Assembly: GCA_025655575.1 (NCBI GenBank)
Contig: JAHXIP010000006.1
Location: 161,810-225,809, forward strand
Direction: 5' to 3'
Source: Candidatus Thiodiazotropha sp. (ex Monitilora ramsayi)
Lineage (GTDB): Bacteria; Pseudomonadota; Gammaproteobacteria; Chromatiales; Chromatiaceae
Length of the DNA: 64,000 nt
In this document: positions 8,045-17,569 of the stretch, in pieces
Numbering within the stretch: position 1 is the stretch's first letter
Layout: each line of letters starts with the position of its first letter
Translations under genes and position numbers: made by a program
The notes under the pieces: generated by a model
Databases searched by the model: none
The model's input: the letters and a program-made list of their open reading frames with translations, nothing else
What the model was told of the DNA's origin: nothing

Positions 8045-10747
8045 TTACCTCGCCAAAGACTCATCCTCATGCCCGAGAAAGACGGGGATATCCTTTCGAT
8101 AGCGGCGCATAACCAGATTGGCCAATAATCCGGTCCAACCGGTTTGATGGGCAGCACCAAGTCCCTGCCCTGTCTCCGCATGAAAATACTCATAAAAAAG
8201 ACTGAGATCACGCCAAGCCTCATCAGATTGAAACGGGCTGTCACGCCGCAAGGCGGGAATACTTCCCTGTTCATCACGTCGGTAGAGATCTACCAGTCGC
8301 TCAGAGATCAGGGTGGCAATCTCACGTAATGTCAGTGTTTGACCCGGCAGACACGGTACTTCATATTTAAATTCATCACCAAGAAAACGGTGGAATTTCT
8401 CCAATGCCTGTACGAGTGCATAATTGGTCGGGATCCATATCGGACCTCGCCAATTGGAGTTTCCGCCAAACAGCCCACTCTCCGATTCACCTGGTAGATA
8501 GCGGATTCCTGTCTGTCCGATACCCGGCAGATCGCCAAGCTCCTGGTATTGCTCATGCTGCTTACTGAGACTGCGCACACCATAGGGCGAGAGAAACTCA
8601 TCCTCGCTGAGAAGGCGGCTTAGTATGCGTGGCAACATGGTGTGATCAACCAGCGCCAGGAGATGTTCACCATGGTCGTTTTCCCAATCGGGACAGGCAC
8701 ACACATAACTGCCTTGGAACAGCCCTTTCTTATACGTCTTCAGCATCCGTGTAAATCTTGGTACATTTTCCAGTAGACGTTTATCGACCACCTCGGTGGC
8801 GAACAGCGGGATCAAACCAACCCAGGAGTAGACATCGATGCGATGATGGTCACCGTCCCGCGTAATAAGCATGTCTTTGAAAAAACCTGCTTCAAAATCC
8901 CACAATGATGGACCACTCTCATCCCCCCCGCTTATTGCCTTGGCAATAGAAAGAAACTGCTCGTAGCACTGGATAGCGATGTTTTCATAGTCGTTATCCT
9001 CTATCGCCAGCTCCAGTGCCATCATGGTCATGTTCAATGCAAACATGGCCATCCAACCGGTGGCATCAGCCTGCTTGAGCGTATAGCCAGGAGGCAAAGG
9101 TTTGGAGCGATCGAAGACAGAGATATTGTCGAGTCCAAGAAAACCGCCTTCAAATAAATTCTGACCCTGTTTGTCCTTCCGGTTGATCCACCAGGCATAG
9201 TTGAGCAGCAGTTTATGAAATACCCGTTGCAAATAGCGTCTGTCCCCGACGCCTCGTTGAACACGTTCAGCCCGGTAGACTTTTAACGTACCCCAGGCAT
9301 GCACGGGAGGATTGACATCACTAAAAGCCCACTCGTAGGCAGGAATCTGTCCGTTGGGATGAAGATAGTTCTCACTCAGCAGTACCTCGATCTGCTGTTT
9401 GGCGAAATCCACATCCACCAGAGCCAGGGCTACACAGTGAAAGGCCAAATCCCAAGCGGCAAACCATGGGTATTCCCAAGTATCAGGCATCGACAGAATA
9501 TCCGCCGCTTGCAGGTGCCGCCATTGATGGTTACGGCCCTGTTTGCGTGTCTCAGGCGGTATCTGCTGGTCACCCATCAACCAGCGCTGTACATCGAAAT
9601 GGAAGAACTGCTTACTCCAGACCATACCGGCCAGCGCCTGGCGCATGATCCGGTGATCCTCCGGCCCCCCTTCCGGCAGCAGCTCATCGTAGAAGACATC
9701 TGCCTCTGACCGGCGTAGGACAAATACCTTTTCCATCTCTTTGAATGGTTCTTCCAGCGGGTCTGCACTGAGTACCAGATCGATCTTTTTCGATGCACCG
9801 GCGCCGACCTGGAGTCGATACCAGGCGCCGAACTTGGTGCCACTTCTGTCTGGATTGATCGCAGTAGAATCCCCATTCACAATCAAGCGGTGAAAAGCAT
9901 CTTTCACATAGGGGGTGGGTGAGGCCAGGCCCCACAGATTTTCAGTGTTTGTTTCATTTTCAGTAAAGAGTAGTTCTGCCTGCTGCTCACCATATAACCG
10001 ATAGCCACCCAGCTCTGCATGCTCTGCCTTCACAGACCAATTCGCCCGGGTAGGTGATTCGTCGAGATATAGTTTGGGTCTTTCAACGCCATCTCCCCAA
10101 GACCAGGTATTGCGAAACCAGAGTTGAGGTATCAGATGCAGTTCGGCCGCCTCGCTCGAACGATTCAGGATGGTGATGCGGATCTGGATCCGGGTCGGTG
10201 AGACCTTGGCATAGCAGACATCCACATCCCAATAACGGTTGTCGTTAAAAACACCACTGTCGAGTAAATTGAAGGAAGGATCGAGTCGGCTGCGTTGGAG
10301 ATTTTCCTCAACTAACCGTTCATAGGGATAAGCTGACTGGGGATATTTGTATTGATAACGCAGCCAGCTATGGCTTGGCAATGCATCCGTGTAGAAATAG
10401 TACTCTTTAACATCCTCTCCCCGGTTGCCCTGATTCCCTGTCAGGCCAAAAGCACGCTCTTTGAGAATCGGATCATGTCCATTCCACATGGCCAAGGCGA
10501 AGCAGAGCCGTTGTTTTTCGTCACTGATACCACCGAGTCCATCTTCATTCCAACGATAGGCACGGGAACGAGCCTGATTATGATCAAAATATTCCCAAGA
10601 TGTACCATCGGGACTGTAGTCTTCACGTACTGTGCCCCAAGCACGCTCAGAGAGATAAGGTCCCCACAGCCGCCAATCAGACACCCCTTGCCGTTGTTGT
10701 TCCAGTCGCTTGCGTTCCTCATTGAGCTGATGATGATTCAGGCTCAT
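8045..10747 (-). CDS. GH63-type glycoside hydrolase (glucosidase), 900 aa
   Basis: Large cytosolic glycosidase of the GH63 (MGH1-like) type with an (alpha/alpha)6 barrel. No signal peptide is present. The N-terminal ~330 residues form a beta-rich domain (SERAWGTVREDYSPDGTSWE and NGHDPILKERAFGLTGNQGN are typical of this bacterial group). The catalytic part contains PDTWEYPWFAAWDLAFHCVA, with the WDLAF aspartate as likely general acid, then GQIPAYEWAFSDVNPPVHAW, and the late motif GGNSNWRGPIWIPTNYALV. The family cleaves alpha-glucosides or mannosides, including glucosylglycerate in related shorter enzymes; the substrate here is not determined. The start has AGGAGA at a normal distance. It follows the debranching-type gene after a 226-bp spacer holding a palindromic repeat, and converges on the dikinase gene with a 17-bp gap. 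Confidence 0.88.
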   Translation of the reverse strand: MSLNHHQLNEERKRLEQQRQGVSDWRLWGPYLSERAWGTVREDYSPDGTSWEYFDHNQARSRAYRWNEDGLGGISDEKQRLCFALAMWNGHDPILKERAFGLTGNQGNRGEDVKEYYFYTDALPSHSWLRYQYKYPQSAYPYERLVEENLQRSRLDPSFNLLDSGVFNDNRYWDVDVCYAKVSPTRIQIRITILNRSSEAAELHLIPQLWFRNTWSWGDGVERPKLYLDESPTRANWSVKAEHAELGGYRLYGEQQAELLFTENETNTENLWGLASPTPYVKDAFHRLIVNGDSTAINPDRSGTKFGAWYRLQVGAGASKKIDLVLSADPLEEPFKEMEKVFVLRRSEADVFYDELLPEGGPEDHRIMRQALAGMVWSKQFFHFDVQRWLMGDQQIPPETRKQGRNHQWRHLQAADILSMPDTWEYPWFAAWDLAFHCVALALVDVDFAKQQIEVLLSENYLHPNGQIPAYEWAFSDVNPPVHAWGTLKVYRAERVQRGVGDRRYLQRVFHKLLLNYAWWINRKDKQGQNLFEGGFLGLDNISVFDRSKPLPPGYTLKQADATGWMAMFALNMTMMALELAIEDNDYENIAIQCYEQFLSIAKAISGGDESGPSLWDFEAGFFKDMLITRDGDHHRIDVYSWVGLIPLFATEVVDKRLLENVPRFTRMLKTYKKGLFQGSYVCACPDWENDHGEHLLALVDHTMLPRILSRLLSEDEFLSPYGVRSLSKQHEQYQELGDLPGIGQTGIRYLPGESESGLFGGNSNWRGPIWIPTNYALVQALEKFHRFLGDEFKYEVPCLPGQTLTLREIATLISERLVDLYRRDEQGSIPALRRDSPFQSDEAWRDLSLFYEYFHAETGQGLGAAHQTGWTGLLANLVMRRYRKDIPVFLGHEDESLAR

Positions 10748-10834
10748 GATATCTCCTGTTTACCCATTGATTGGGTCGAACTGTTGTTATTCATTGTTTG
10801 ATACTTAGCTATTGCTCACCATTGAACACAGCCA

Positions 10835-10933
10835 TAACGCAAAGACCGCAGAGAAGCGCAAAGGGCGCAAAGAAAATGAATATTTGATCTAATATCCTTG
10901 CGCTCATTGCGCTTCTCTGCGAGCTTTACGTTA
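10835..10933. repeat. Long imperfect inverted repeat (CGCAAAG-type palindromic element)
   Basis: Arms of about 38 bp at 10835–10872 and 10896–10933 pair with few mismatches around a 23-nt AT-rich loop. The arms are made of CGCAAAG/CGCAGAG-like units, a style seen in dispersed repeats of many environmental proteobacteria. It sits between the debranching and GH63 genes and could fold in the transcript. Confidence 0.8.
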
Positions 10934-10973
10934 TCTTTTTTCTGAATTTCAAAACAGCCTCTAGACAATCCCA

Positions 10974-12980
10974 TCAAGTATTCAGCTTCGCCTGCTCAAG
11001 CCGCCACCAGGCTTCCAATGTGCAGGCCACCGACCAGGCTTGGCAGGGTGCGCCTCTGGGTTCATGCGGCGGATCTCCATCAAAGATCTCACTGATGCTG
11101 CCTAAACCAGCATCGTGGAGATGATCCGCCAAGGGAGCTAAACGCTGCTGTGCTGCGGCTGCATCACCGTTCACACGATACTCTGCCCATGCATAGTGCC
11201 CAAGCAACCAGGCCCAGACCGTCCCCTGATGATAGGATCCATCACGATCGGCCACACCGCCTTGGTAACTGCCACGAAACGCCTTATCCCGATGGCCCAG
11301 CGATCTCAACCCATAGGATGTCAGCAACTCCCGTCCACACAGGTCAACGACTTCGTAGGAGACTTCTACGTCCAAAGGAGAATAATGCAGACTGACGGCA
11401 AAAATCTGATTGGGACGAATGGATGCATCATTGCCCTGGGGACCATCAAGTACATCGTAAAGTCCATCGGCGTTTTCTCTTTGAAAACGGATAAAGCTCA
11501 TGCGAACCTTATTCGATAACTGGCGGTAGAGCCTGGGTGATTGTTGTAGACGCTCGGTGAAATCCGCCATGGTGCAAAGCGCGTTATACCAGAGCGCATT
11601 GATCTCCACCGGCTTCCCAATACGGGGCGTGACCACCCAATCACCCACCTTGGCATCCATCCAGGTCAACTGTTTTCCGGCTTCTCCCGCCTGTAGCAGA
11701 TTGTCATCGGGGTCCATGCAGATACCGTATCGCGTACCTTTTGTATGCCAGTCAATAATTTCGCATAAGACCGGAAAGACTCGAGTGAGACTCGCCTCAT
11801 CATCCGTGACTTCCATATAGGCTCGCCATGCCTCGATATACCAAAGCGCCGCATCCACCGTGTTGTATTCCGCCGTTTCTCCCTTATTGGTAAAGCGATT
11901 CGGTAGTTGTCCACGATCCACCAGGTCGGCATAACTCAGCAGAATGGATCGGGCAATTTCAGGATGGCCGGTGGCTAGTGTTAAGCCGCTGAGCGAGATC
12001 ATGGTGTCCCGCCCCCAATCCCCGAACCAGGGATAGCCGGCAATGATAGAGCTGCCGGACTTACCTGAAGGTAAATCACGTTGCATCAAAAAGCTTTCTG
12101 CCGTGAGTTTTAAACGATGTATCCAATCCGGCGCGCCTGACAGCATGTCGCTATCACTTCCTTCAAGCAATCCCTGGTCAGACTTGAGAAACGCTTCCAT
12201 GGAAGCAACCAGATCGAACGACATCTCGTTTTCCATGCTGACTGCGAACCCGGCCCACTCATCCGGCACAAGCTCATAGGCCAATCGACCGATGGAAAGA
12301 TTGTTATCCAGAGATGCAAGCCCACGTGCACGTTCTTGTTTTAATTCAAATCCCTCATACCAGTGCTGCCATGGCTCGATCTCCGCCTCTGTTGTCTGTA
12401 AGTAGAGGGTCTCACCCTGTGGCCATTTGATTTTGAATCCATTGGGTGTTGCCGTCTCCGATGCAGTGCTCTCACTGATCTGCATAGTGCCGTGATGATC
12501 ACGCCGATTGGCTAGCAGGTTGACACTCAATGTTGCCGTCTCATCAGCACTACTTAATCGATAGGCCACATAGGTTGTTGCTTCATTGGGCACCATCCAG
12601 ATACGTATCTCCAAGGTGGTGCGGCCAATGGCATAGCGCCATACCGGCATGCGTCCGATCAGCTGAAATTGTTCCAGATAATGATAGCCTGGCGGATCAA
12701 TCACGTTCCCGTACCAACGGTTGGTGAACAGTGGCCATTCACGCCCGTACAATTTCAGCGTGGCATCAGCCTTTGCCATCATCAAATGTCGATCTAGTGC
12801 ACCGGATAACGGTGTAATGAGCAGACCGTGATAGCGGCGAGTCAGGCTGCCAGCGATGGTGCCACCAGCGTAGGCGCCCTTGTTGTTGGAGAGCCACCAC
12901 TCCCGCCTTTCCGCCTGCTGCAGATCGCCACAGATTTCTCGCCCGAACAGAATACGCTGAGGCACTTCAACCCCCCTCAC
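10974..12980 (-). CDS. Amylo-alpha-1,6-glucosidase / glycogen debranching-type enzyme, 668 aa
   Basis: Predicted to release glucose from alpha-1,6 branches or related glucans. The N-terminal domain (about 1–270, GDE_N type) carries EWWLSNNKGAYAGGTIAGSL and TRRYHGLLITPL. The C-terminal (alpha/alpha)6 domain (GDE_C, GH133-like) carries GYPWFGDWGRDTMISLSGLT, LPNRFTNKGETAEYNTVDAA and SYHQGTVWAWLLGHYAWAEY; these hold the expected acidic catalytic residues. No signal peptide, so cytosolic. The start is GTG at 12980, overlapping the end of the upstream SDR gene by 14 bp, so translation is probably coupled; another in-frame GTG lies five codons later. It precedes the GH63 gene on the same strand, and the three genes probably act on one storage polymer or glucoside. 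Confidence 0.9.
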   Translation of the reverse strand: MRGVEVPQRILFGREICGDLQQAERREWWLSNNKGAYAGGTIAGSLTRRYHGLLITPLSGALDRHLMMAKADATLKLYGREWPLFTNRWYGNVIDPPGYHYLEQFQLIGRMPVWRYAIGRTTLEIRIWMVPNEATTYVAYRLSSADETATLSVNLLANRRDHHGTMQISESTASETATPNGFKIKWPQGETLYLQTTEAEIEPWQHWYEGFELKQERARGLASLDNNLSIGRLAYELVPDEWAGFAVSMENEMSFDLVASMEAFLKSDQGLLEGSDSDMLSGAPDWIHRLKLTAESFLMQRDLPSGKSGSSIIAGYPWFGDWGRDTMISLSGLTLATGHPEIARSILLSYADLVDRGQLPNRFTNKGETAEYNTVDAALWYIEAWRAYMEVTDDEASLTRVFPVLCEIIDWHTKGTRYGICMDPDDNLLQAGEAGKQLTWMDAKVGDWVVTPRIGKPVEINALWYNALCTMADFTERLQQSPRLYRQLSNKVRMSFIRFQRENADGLYDVLDGPQGNDASIRPNQIFAVSLHYSPLDVEVSYEVVDLCGRELLTSYGLRSLGHRDKAFRGSYQGGVADRDGSYHQGTVWAWLLGHYAWAEYRVNGDAAAAQQRLAPLADHLHDAGLGSISEIFDGDPPHEPRGAPCQAWSVACTLEAWWRLEQAKLNT

Positions 12981-13782
12981 GAAAACCGGGATAGAGTGTC
13001 ATACCCCCATCGACAAAGAGCGTCGTACCGGTTACATAATCCGACTCGTCAGAAACCAGCCAAACCACAGCCTTGGCAATATCCGCCGGATCACCGACCC
13101 GTTCATAGGGAATCAGTTTAAGCAAAGAGGCTTCCGCCTCCGGTGTCTCCCAGGCACTGCGATTGATAGGCGTACGGATAGCGCCTGGTGCGATACCGTT
13201 GACACGGATTTTCTGGTGAGCCAACTCCTGCGCCACACTCTGCATAAACATCATGACCCCACCTTTGGAGGCGGCATAGTTGACATGACCGGCCCAGGGG
13301 ATCACCTCATGTACTGATGACATACAGATCACCTTTCCAGCCGCACAGGAGAGTTCCGGCACCACACCCCGTCGGGTAAATTCACGGGCCGCTTCACGGG
13401 TGCAGAGAAATTGTCCGGCAAGATTGACGTCCATCACCTTATTCCACTGGGACAGAGTCATATCGAGAAATGGTGCATCTCTTTGTATACCTGCATTGTT
13501 AACCAGAATATCAATACTGCCCCAGGTTTCGATCATTTGAGCGAACATGGTTTGAACATCTGCCTCGTTGCTAACGTCAGCGTGTATGGCCATAGCCTGG
13601 CCACCGCATTTCTCAATTTCGTTGACTAGTTTCAGTGCCGCGGGCTCATCCACCACGTAATTAATCACTACCTTAGCGCCTGACATGGCCAAGCCTCGCG
13701 CCACAGCCGCACCTATACCGGAATTTGCACCGGTAACCAATGCCCTCTGTCCAGCCAGCCGCCCCGGGTTTCGATCACTCAT
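12967..13782 (-). CDS. SDR oxidoreductase, glucose 1-dehydrogenase type
   Basis: NAD(P)-dependent classical short-chain dehydrogenase, 271 aa, probably oxidising beta-D-glucose to glucono-1,5-lactone. Visible motifs are the cofactor loop TGANSGIG, ILVNNAG, and the catalytic Ser plus Tyr-x3-Lys in CMSSVHEVIPWAGHVNYAAS followed by KGG. The C-terminal VDGGMTLYPGF is characteristic of the Bacillus-type glucose 1-dehydrogenases. I chose ATG 13782 (MSDRNPGRL) because GGAG lies upstream at a suitable distance; a longer version from 13818 would add twelve non-conserved residues. It is the first gene of the SDR–debranching–GH63 unit. Its product lactone is the substrate of the SMP-30 domain encoded at 3225–4541. 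Glucose specificity is inferred from sequence style and neighbours. Confidence 0.85.
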   Translation of the reverse strand: MSDRNPGRLAGQRALVTGANSGIGAAVARGLAMSGAKVVINYVVDEPAALKLVNEIEKCGGQAMAIHADVSNEADVQTMFAQMIETWGSIDILVNNAGIQRDAPFLDMTLSQWNKVMDVNLAGQFLCTREAAREFTRRGVVPELSCAAGKVICMSSVHEVIPWAGHVNYAASKGGVMMFMQSVAQELAHQKIRVNGIAPGAIRTPINRSAWETPEAEASLLKLIPYERVGDPADIAKAVVWLVSDESDYVTGTTLFVDGGMTLYPGFREGG

Positions 13783-13883
13783 ACGCCACAACTCCAGTAT
13801 TATTTTTACGTAAAACAATCCTAGTCAGATTTTATGACCATCGCATGGCATGAATCCCAGAGAGATGTAACGGTTTGTAAAGT

Positions 13884-13977
13884 CGTAGGCTGGGAGGCCC
13901 AACGTCACCATTGCGACTTCTAACATGCACGGCACGGAAAAAGAGTTGTTGGGTCTCGTGCGTCGGCCCAGCCTACG
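13884..13977. repeat. Intergenic inverted repeat flanking the mfd upstream region
   Basis: CGTAGGCTGGG at 13884–13894 is repeated inverted at 13967–13977, and GCCCAAC and GTTGGG inside continue the symmetry imperfectly. Such GTAGGCTGGG palindromes are dispersed in many gammaproteobacteria. It lies between the SDR start and mfd, together with whatever promoters those two divergent genes use. Confidence 0.7.
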
Positions 13978-14081
13978 AACTCGGCAATGTGTCAATCCGT
14001 CCCAGTGGCCCGTGCTCATGACCTGACCTCTAGCGGCAGTTATGAGACAATCGCCCGCTTCAAATTCAACCCCCAGTACCG

Positions 14082-17000
14082 ATGACTCATTCACAAACAC
14101 CCTGTTCCCCCTTCGAGCCACCCTTACCCAGTACCGACGGGGAACGTCTGCAGTGGGGCCAGCTCTATGGTTGCGGCAGTGCCCTGGCGATTGCCAATGC
14201 CGCACGAAACTATCCGGGCCTGATACTGGTGCTGACAGTGGATGTGCAATCGGCCACCCGGCTTGAACAGGCGCTACAATTCTTTCTCGGTGACGCTGAT
14301 GTCCCCGTGGTGAATTTCCCCGATTGGGAAACGCTCCCCTACGATCTCTTTTCCCCCTTACCGGAACTGATCTCCCAACGATTGCACACCCTCTACCAGC
14401 TGCCACGGATGAAAAAGGGCGTACTGGTGACACCTGTCTCCACCCTGATGCAGCGCCTGCCGCCACAGGCCTTTCTCGATGCCCACTGCCTGATTGTGGA
14501 GAAAGATCAGCAGCTCGATATCGATGTCACCCGCAAACGCCTCGAATACAGCGGTTATCAGTGTGTCTCCCAAGTACTCTCCCACGGTGAATTTGCGGTA
14601 AGAGGATCGTTGATCGACATCTTCCCCATGGGCAGCCCAAATCCCTACCGCATCGATCTGTTCGACGATGAGGTGGATACCATTCGTACCTTCGATCCGG
14701 AGACCCAGCGGTCGGCGGAAAAACTTGACCGGATAGAGATGCTCCCCGCACGGGAGTTCCCGCTGGATGAGGCGGCAATCACCCTGTTCCGACGCAACTA
14801 CCGGATACAATTTGAGGGTGACCTGCAAAGGAGCCTGATCTATCAGGACGTCTCCGACGGCAAGCTGTCAAGTGGGCTCGAATACTATCTGCCACTCTTT
14901 TTCGAACAGACAGCGACACTTTTCGACTACCTGCCGGGTAATCACCTGCTGATCCAACTGGATGGCGCCAGAGATCAGGCGAGCGTCTTTACAACGGAGG
15001 TGGAGACACGCTTCGAAGCCAGACGCCACGATATCGAACGTCCGCTATTGCCGCCGACAGCACTCTATCTGGCACCGGACGAATTGGCTTCAATGATGAA
15101 AATGGGCAGCTCTATCCATCTCTCCGGCCATGAGCTACCACCTGGTCGCAGCAAAGGTTATGCCCGCGCCATCAACTTTCATACGCAGACACTGCCACCC
15201 GTCGCCTTCCAGGCTCGCAGCCAATCACCGGCTGGCGCGCTGAATCAATTCCTTGCCAGTCCATCATTGCGTGTGCTGTTCATTGCCGAAAGTGCCGGTC
15301 GGCGCGAGATGCTGCAAGGCACCCTGCGGGATCTCGGCATCCAGCCAAAAGTCATGCAGGGATGGCAGGAATTCATGCAGGGCACTGAATCCATCGGCCT
15401 CTGTGTAGCCCCTATGGAGCAGGCGCTCTGGCTAGAAGATGCCGGCATCGCCCTCATCACAGAGACACAGCTCTATGGTGAGCGAGTGCGGCAGGAGCGG
15501 CGCCGACGCAAAGTCAGTCAGGACCCGGATCAGATTGTCCGTAACCTGACCGAACTCCACATCGGCGCACCTGTGGTACACGAGGATCATGGCGTCGGGC
15601 GCTATCTGGGCCTGCAAACTCTGGAAGTCGGCGGCATGCATACCGAGTTCCTGACCCTGGAGTACGCTCGGGGCGACAAACTCTATGTACCCGTTGCCTC
15701 GCTCCATCTGATCAGCCGTTATGCAGGCGCATCACCGGAACACGCCCCACTCCACCGACTCGGCGGTGACCAGTGGGAGAAAACAAAACGCAAAGCCGCC
15801 AAGCAGATTCGTGACGTTGCTGCCGAATTGCTCGAGATCTATGCCCGCCGAGCGGCACGCCAGGGTATCTCCTTCCCGGCACCGGATGCGGAATACCAGG
15901 ACTTTGCCGCCTCTTTTGAATTTGAGGAGACACCCGACCAGCAACAGACCATCGACTCGGTGCTCGGTGACATGGAATCCTCCCAACCCATGGATAGAGT
16001 GGTCTGCGGCGACGTGGGTTTCGGTAAGACAGAGGTAGCGATGCGTGCTGCCTTCATGGCCACACAGGGCAACAAACAGGTAGCTGTTCTGGTGCCTACT
16101 ACCCTGCTGGCCCAACAACACTTCCAAAACTTTGCCGATCGATTCGCCGACTGGCCAGTGAAAGTTGAAAGCCTGTCTCGTTTCCGCACCGGCAAACAGC
16201 AACAGAAAGTCCTGGACGGACTGGCCGATGGTCACATCGATATCGTGGTCGGCACCCACAAACTGCTTTCGGAAGGCATCAAGTTCAAGAATCTGGGTCT
16301 GGTGATCATCGATGAGGAGCACCGCTTCGGTGTGCGTCACAAAGAGAAGCTCAAGGCACTGCGTAGTGAGGTCGACCTGCTGACACTGACCGCAACACCC
16401 ATCCCACGTACGCTGAACATGGCCATGTCGGGTATGCGCGATCTCTCGATCATTGCCACACCACCGGCGCTGCGTCATCCCGTCAAGACTTTTGTCAGTC
16501 AGTGGAACGACAGTCTGATCACCGAGGCCTGCCAACGTGAATTGAAGCGTGGTGGACAGATCTACTTTCTGCATAACGAGGTCAGCACGATTGAGAATAT
16601 GGCAGAACGGATTGAAGCGTTGCTGCCAGGTATCCGCCTTCAGGTGGCTCACGGGCAGATGCGGGAGCGGCAACTGGAAGGCATCATGCGCGACTTCTAC
16701 CATCAGCGCTTCAGCCTGCTGGTCTGTACGACTATCGTGGAGAGCGGTATCGATGTTCCCACTGCCAATACCATCATCATCAACCGGGCCGATAAATTAG
16801 GTCTGGCTCAGTTGCACCAGATCCGCGGCCGTGTCGGACGCTCACACCACAGGGCCTATGCCTACCTCGTGACACCTCCGGCAGCCAGCATGACAAGTGA
16901 CGCTAAAAAGAGACTGGAAGCCATTGAATCACTTGAAGACCTTGGCGCAGGATTCACACTGGCAACCCATGACCTGGAGATTCGCGGTGCGGGTGAGTTG

Positions 17001-17561
17001 CTCGGCGACGAGCAGAGCGGACAGATCCACGAGATCGGTTTCTCTCTCTACACAGAGCTGTTGGAACGGGCTGTTGCTGCGCTCAAATCCGGCCGACAGC
17101 CGGCGCTTGATCGTCCGCTGGATCACGGTACCGAGATCGAGCTGAATATCCCTGCCCTCCTACCCGAAGATTATCTGCCGGATGTGCATAGCCGTCTGGT
17201 GCTCTACAAGCGTATTGCGAGCGCGGCAAACGAGGCTGAACTCCGAGAGTTGCAGGTGGAGATGATCGATCGTTTCGGCCTGCTGCCCCAGGCAGCCAAG
17301 AATCTGTTCGAGATCACCGAATTGAAACTACGTGCTCACCCGCTGGGCATCCGCAAGATCGAGGCCGGTCCCAAGGGCGCACGCCTGCTGTTTGAAGAGA
17401 CACCAAAAGTCGATCCTGCCAAACTGATCGCACTGATTCAGAGCAAACCCCATACCTACCGTCTGGATGGTAGTGATAAGCTACGCTTTATTGCTGATCT
17501 CGATCTACCCGATAAGCGTATCGGCAAGATGCACGATCTGCTCGACACCCTGATAGAGTAA
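14082..17561 (+). CDS. mfd: Transcription-repair coupling factor Mfd
   Basis: ATP-dependent translocase (1159 aa, normal length) that removes RNA polymerase stalled at DNA lesions and recruits UvrA. In order: a UvrB-like N-terminal region (about 1–340; FPDWETLPYDLFSP is characteristic), the RNA polymerase-interacting domain (about 490–560; VVHEDHGVGRYLGLQTLEVG), the superfamily 2 motor (about 600–960) with Walker A GDVGFGKTEVAMR, DEEH box VIIDEEHRFGVRHK, TATPIPRTLNMAMSGMRDLS and the RecG/Mfd-type HQIRGRVGRSHHRAYAYL, then the TRCF C-terminal domain (about 1010–1110). All key motifs are intact. csiV follows after 8 bp, an arrangement also found in Pseudomonas. The ATG at 14082 gives the usual N-terminus, although conservation only starts about 15 residues in. 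Confidence 0.98.
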   Translation: MTHSQTPCSPFEPPLPSTDGERLQWGQLYGCGSALAIANAARNYPGLILVLTVDVQSATRLEQALQFFLGDADVPVVNFPDWETLPYDLFSPLPELISQRLHTLYQLPRMKKGVLVTPVSTLMQRLPPQAFLDAHCLIVEKDQQLDIDVTRKRLEYSGYQCVSQVLSHGEFAVRGSLIDIFPMGSPNPYRIDLFDDEVDTIRTFDPETQRSAEKLDRIEMLPAREFPLDEAAITLFRRNYRIQFEGDLQRSLIYQDVSDGKLSSGLEYYLPLFFEQTATLFDYLPGNHLLIQLDGARDQASVFTTEVETRFEARRHDIERPLLPPTALYLAPDELASMMKMGSSIHLSGHELPPGRSKGYARAINFHTQTLPPVAFQARSQSPAGALNQFLASPSLRVLFIAESAGRREMLQGTLRDLGIQPKVMQGWQEFMQGTESIGLCVAPMEQALWLEDAGIALITETQLYGERVRQERRRRKVSQDPDQIVRNLTELHIGAPVVHEDHGVGRYLGLQTLEVGGMHTEFLTLEYARGDKLYVPVASLHLISRYAGASPEHAPLHRLGGDQWEKTKRKAAKQIRDVAAELLEIYARRAARQGISFPAPDAEYQDFAASFEFEETPDQQQTIDSVLGDMESSQPMDRVVCGDVGFGKTEVAMRAAFMATQGNKQVAVLVPTTLLAQQHFQNFADRFADWPVKVESLSRFRTGKQQQKVLDGLADGHIDIVVGTHKLLSEGIKFKNLGLVIIDEEHRFGVRHKEKLKALRSEVDLLTLTATPIPRTLNMAMSGMRDLSIIATPPALRHPVKTFVSQWNDSLITEACQRELKRGGQIYFLHNEVSTIENMAERIEALLPGIRLQVAHGQMRERQLEGIMRDFYHQRFSLLVCTTIVESGIDVPTANTIIINRADKLGLAQLHQIRGRVGRSHHRAYAYLVTPPAASMTSDAKKRLEAIESLEDLGAGFTLATHDLEIRGAGELLGDEQSGQIHEIGFSLYTELLERAVAALKSGRQPALDRPLDHGTEIELNIPALLPEDYLPDVHSRLVLYKRIASAANEAELRELQVEMIDRFGLLPQAAKNLFEITELKLRAHPLGIRKIEAGPKGARLLFEETPKVDPAKLIALIQSKPHTYRLDGSDKLRFIADLDLPDKRIGKMHDLLDTLIE

Positions 17562-17569
17562 TCTTAGGA

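Noticed and set aside
15732..16703. 323-aa reading frame on the minus strand inside mfd
   Set aside because: It lies wholly opposite conserved mfd domains, has no ribosome site and no recognisable motif, and is a by-product of codon bias.
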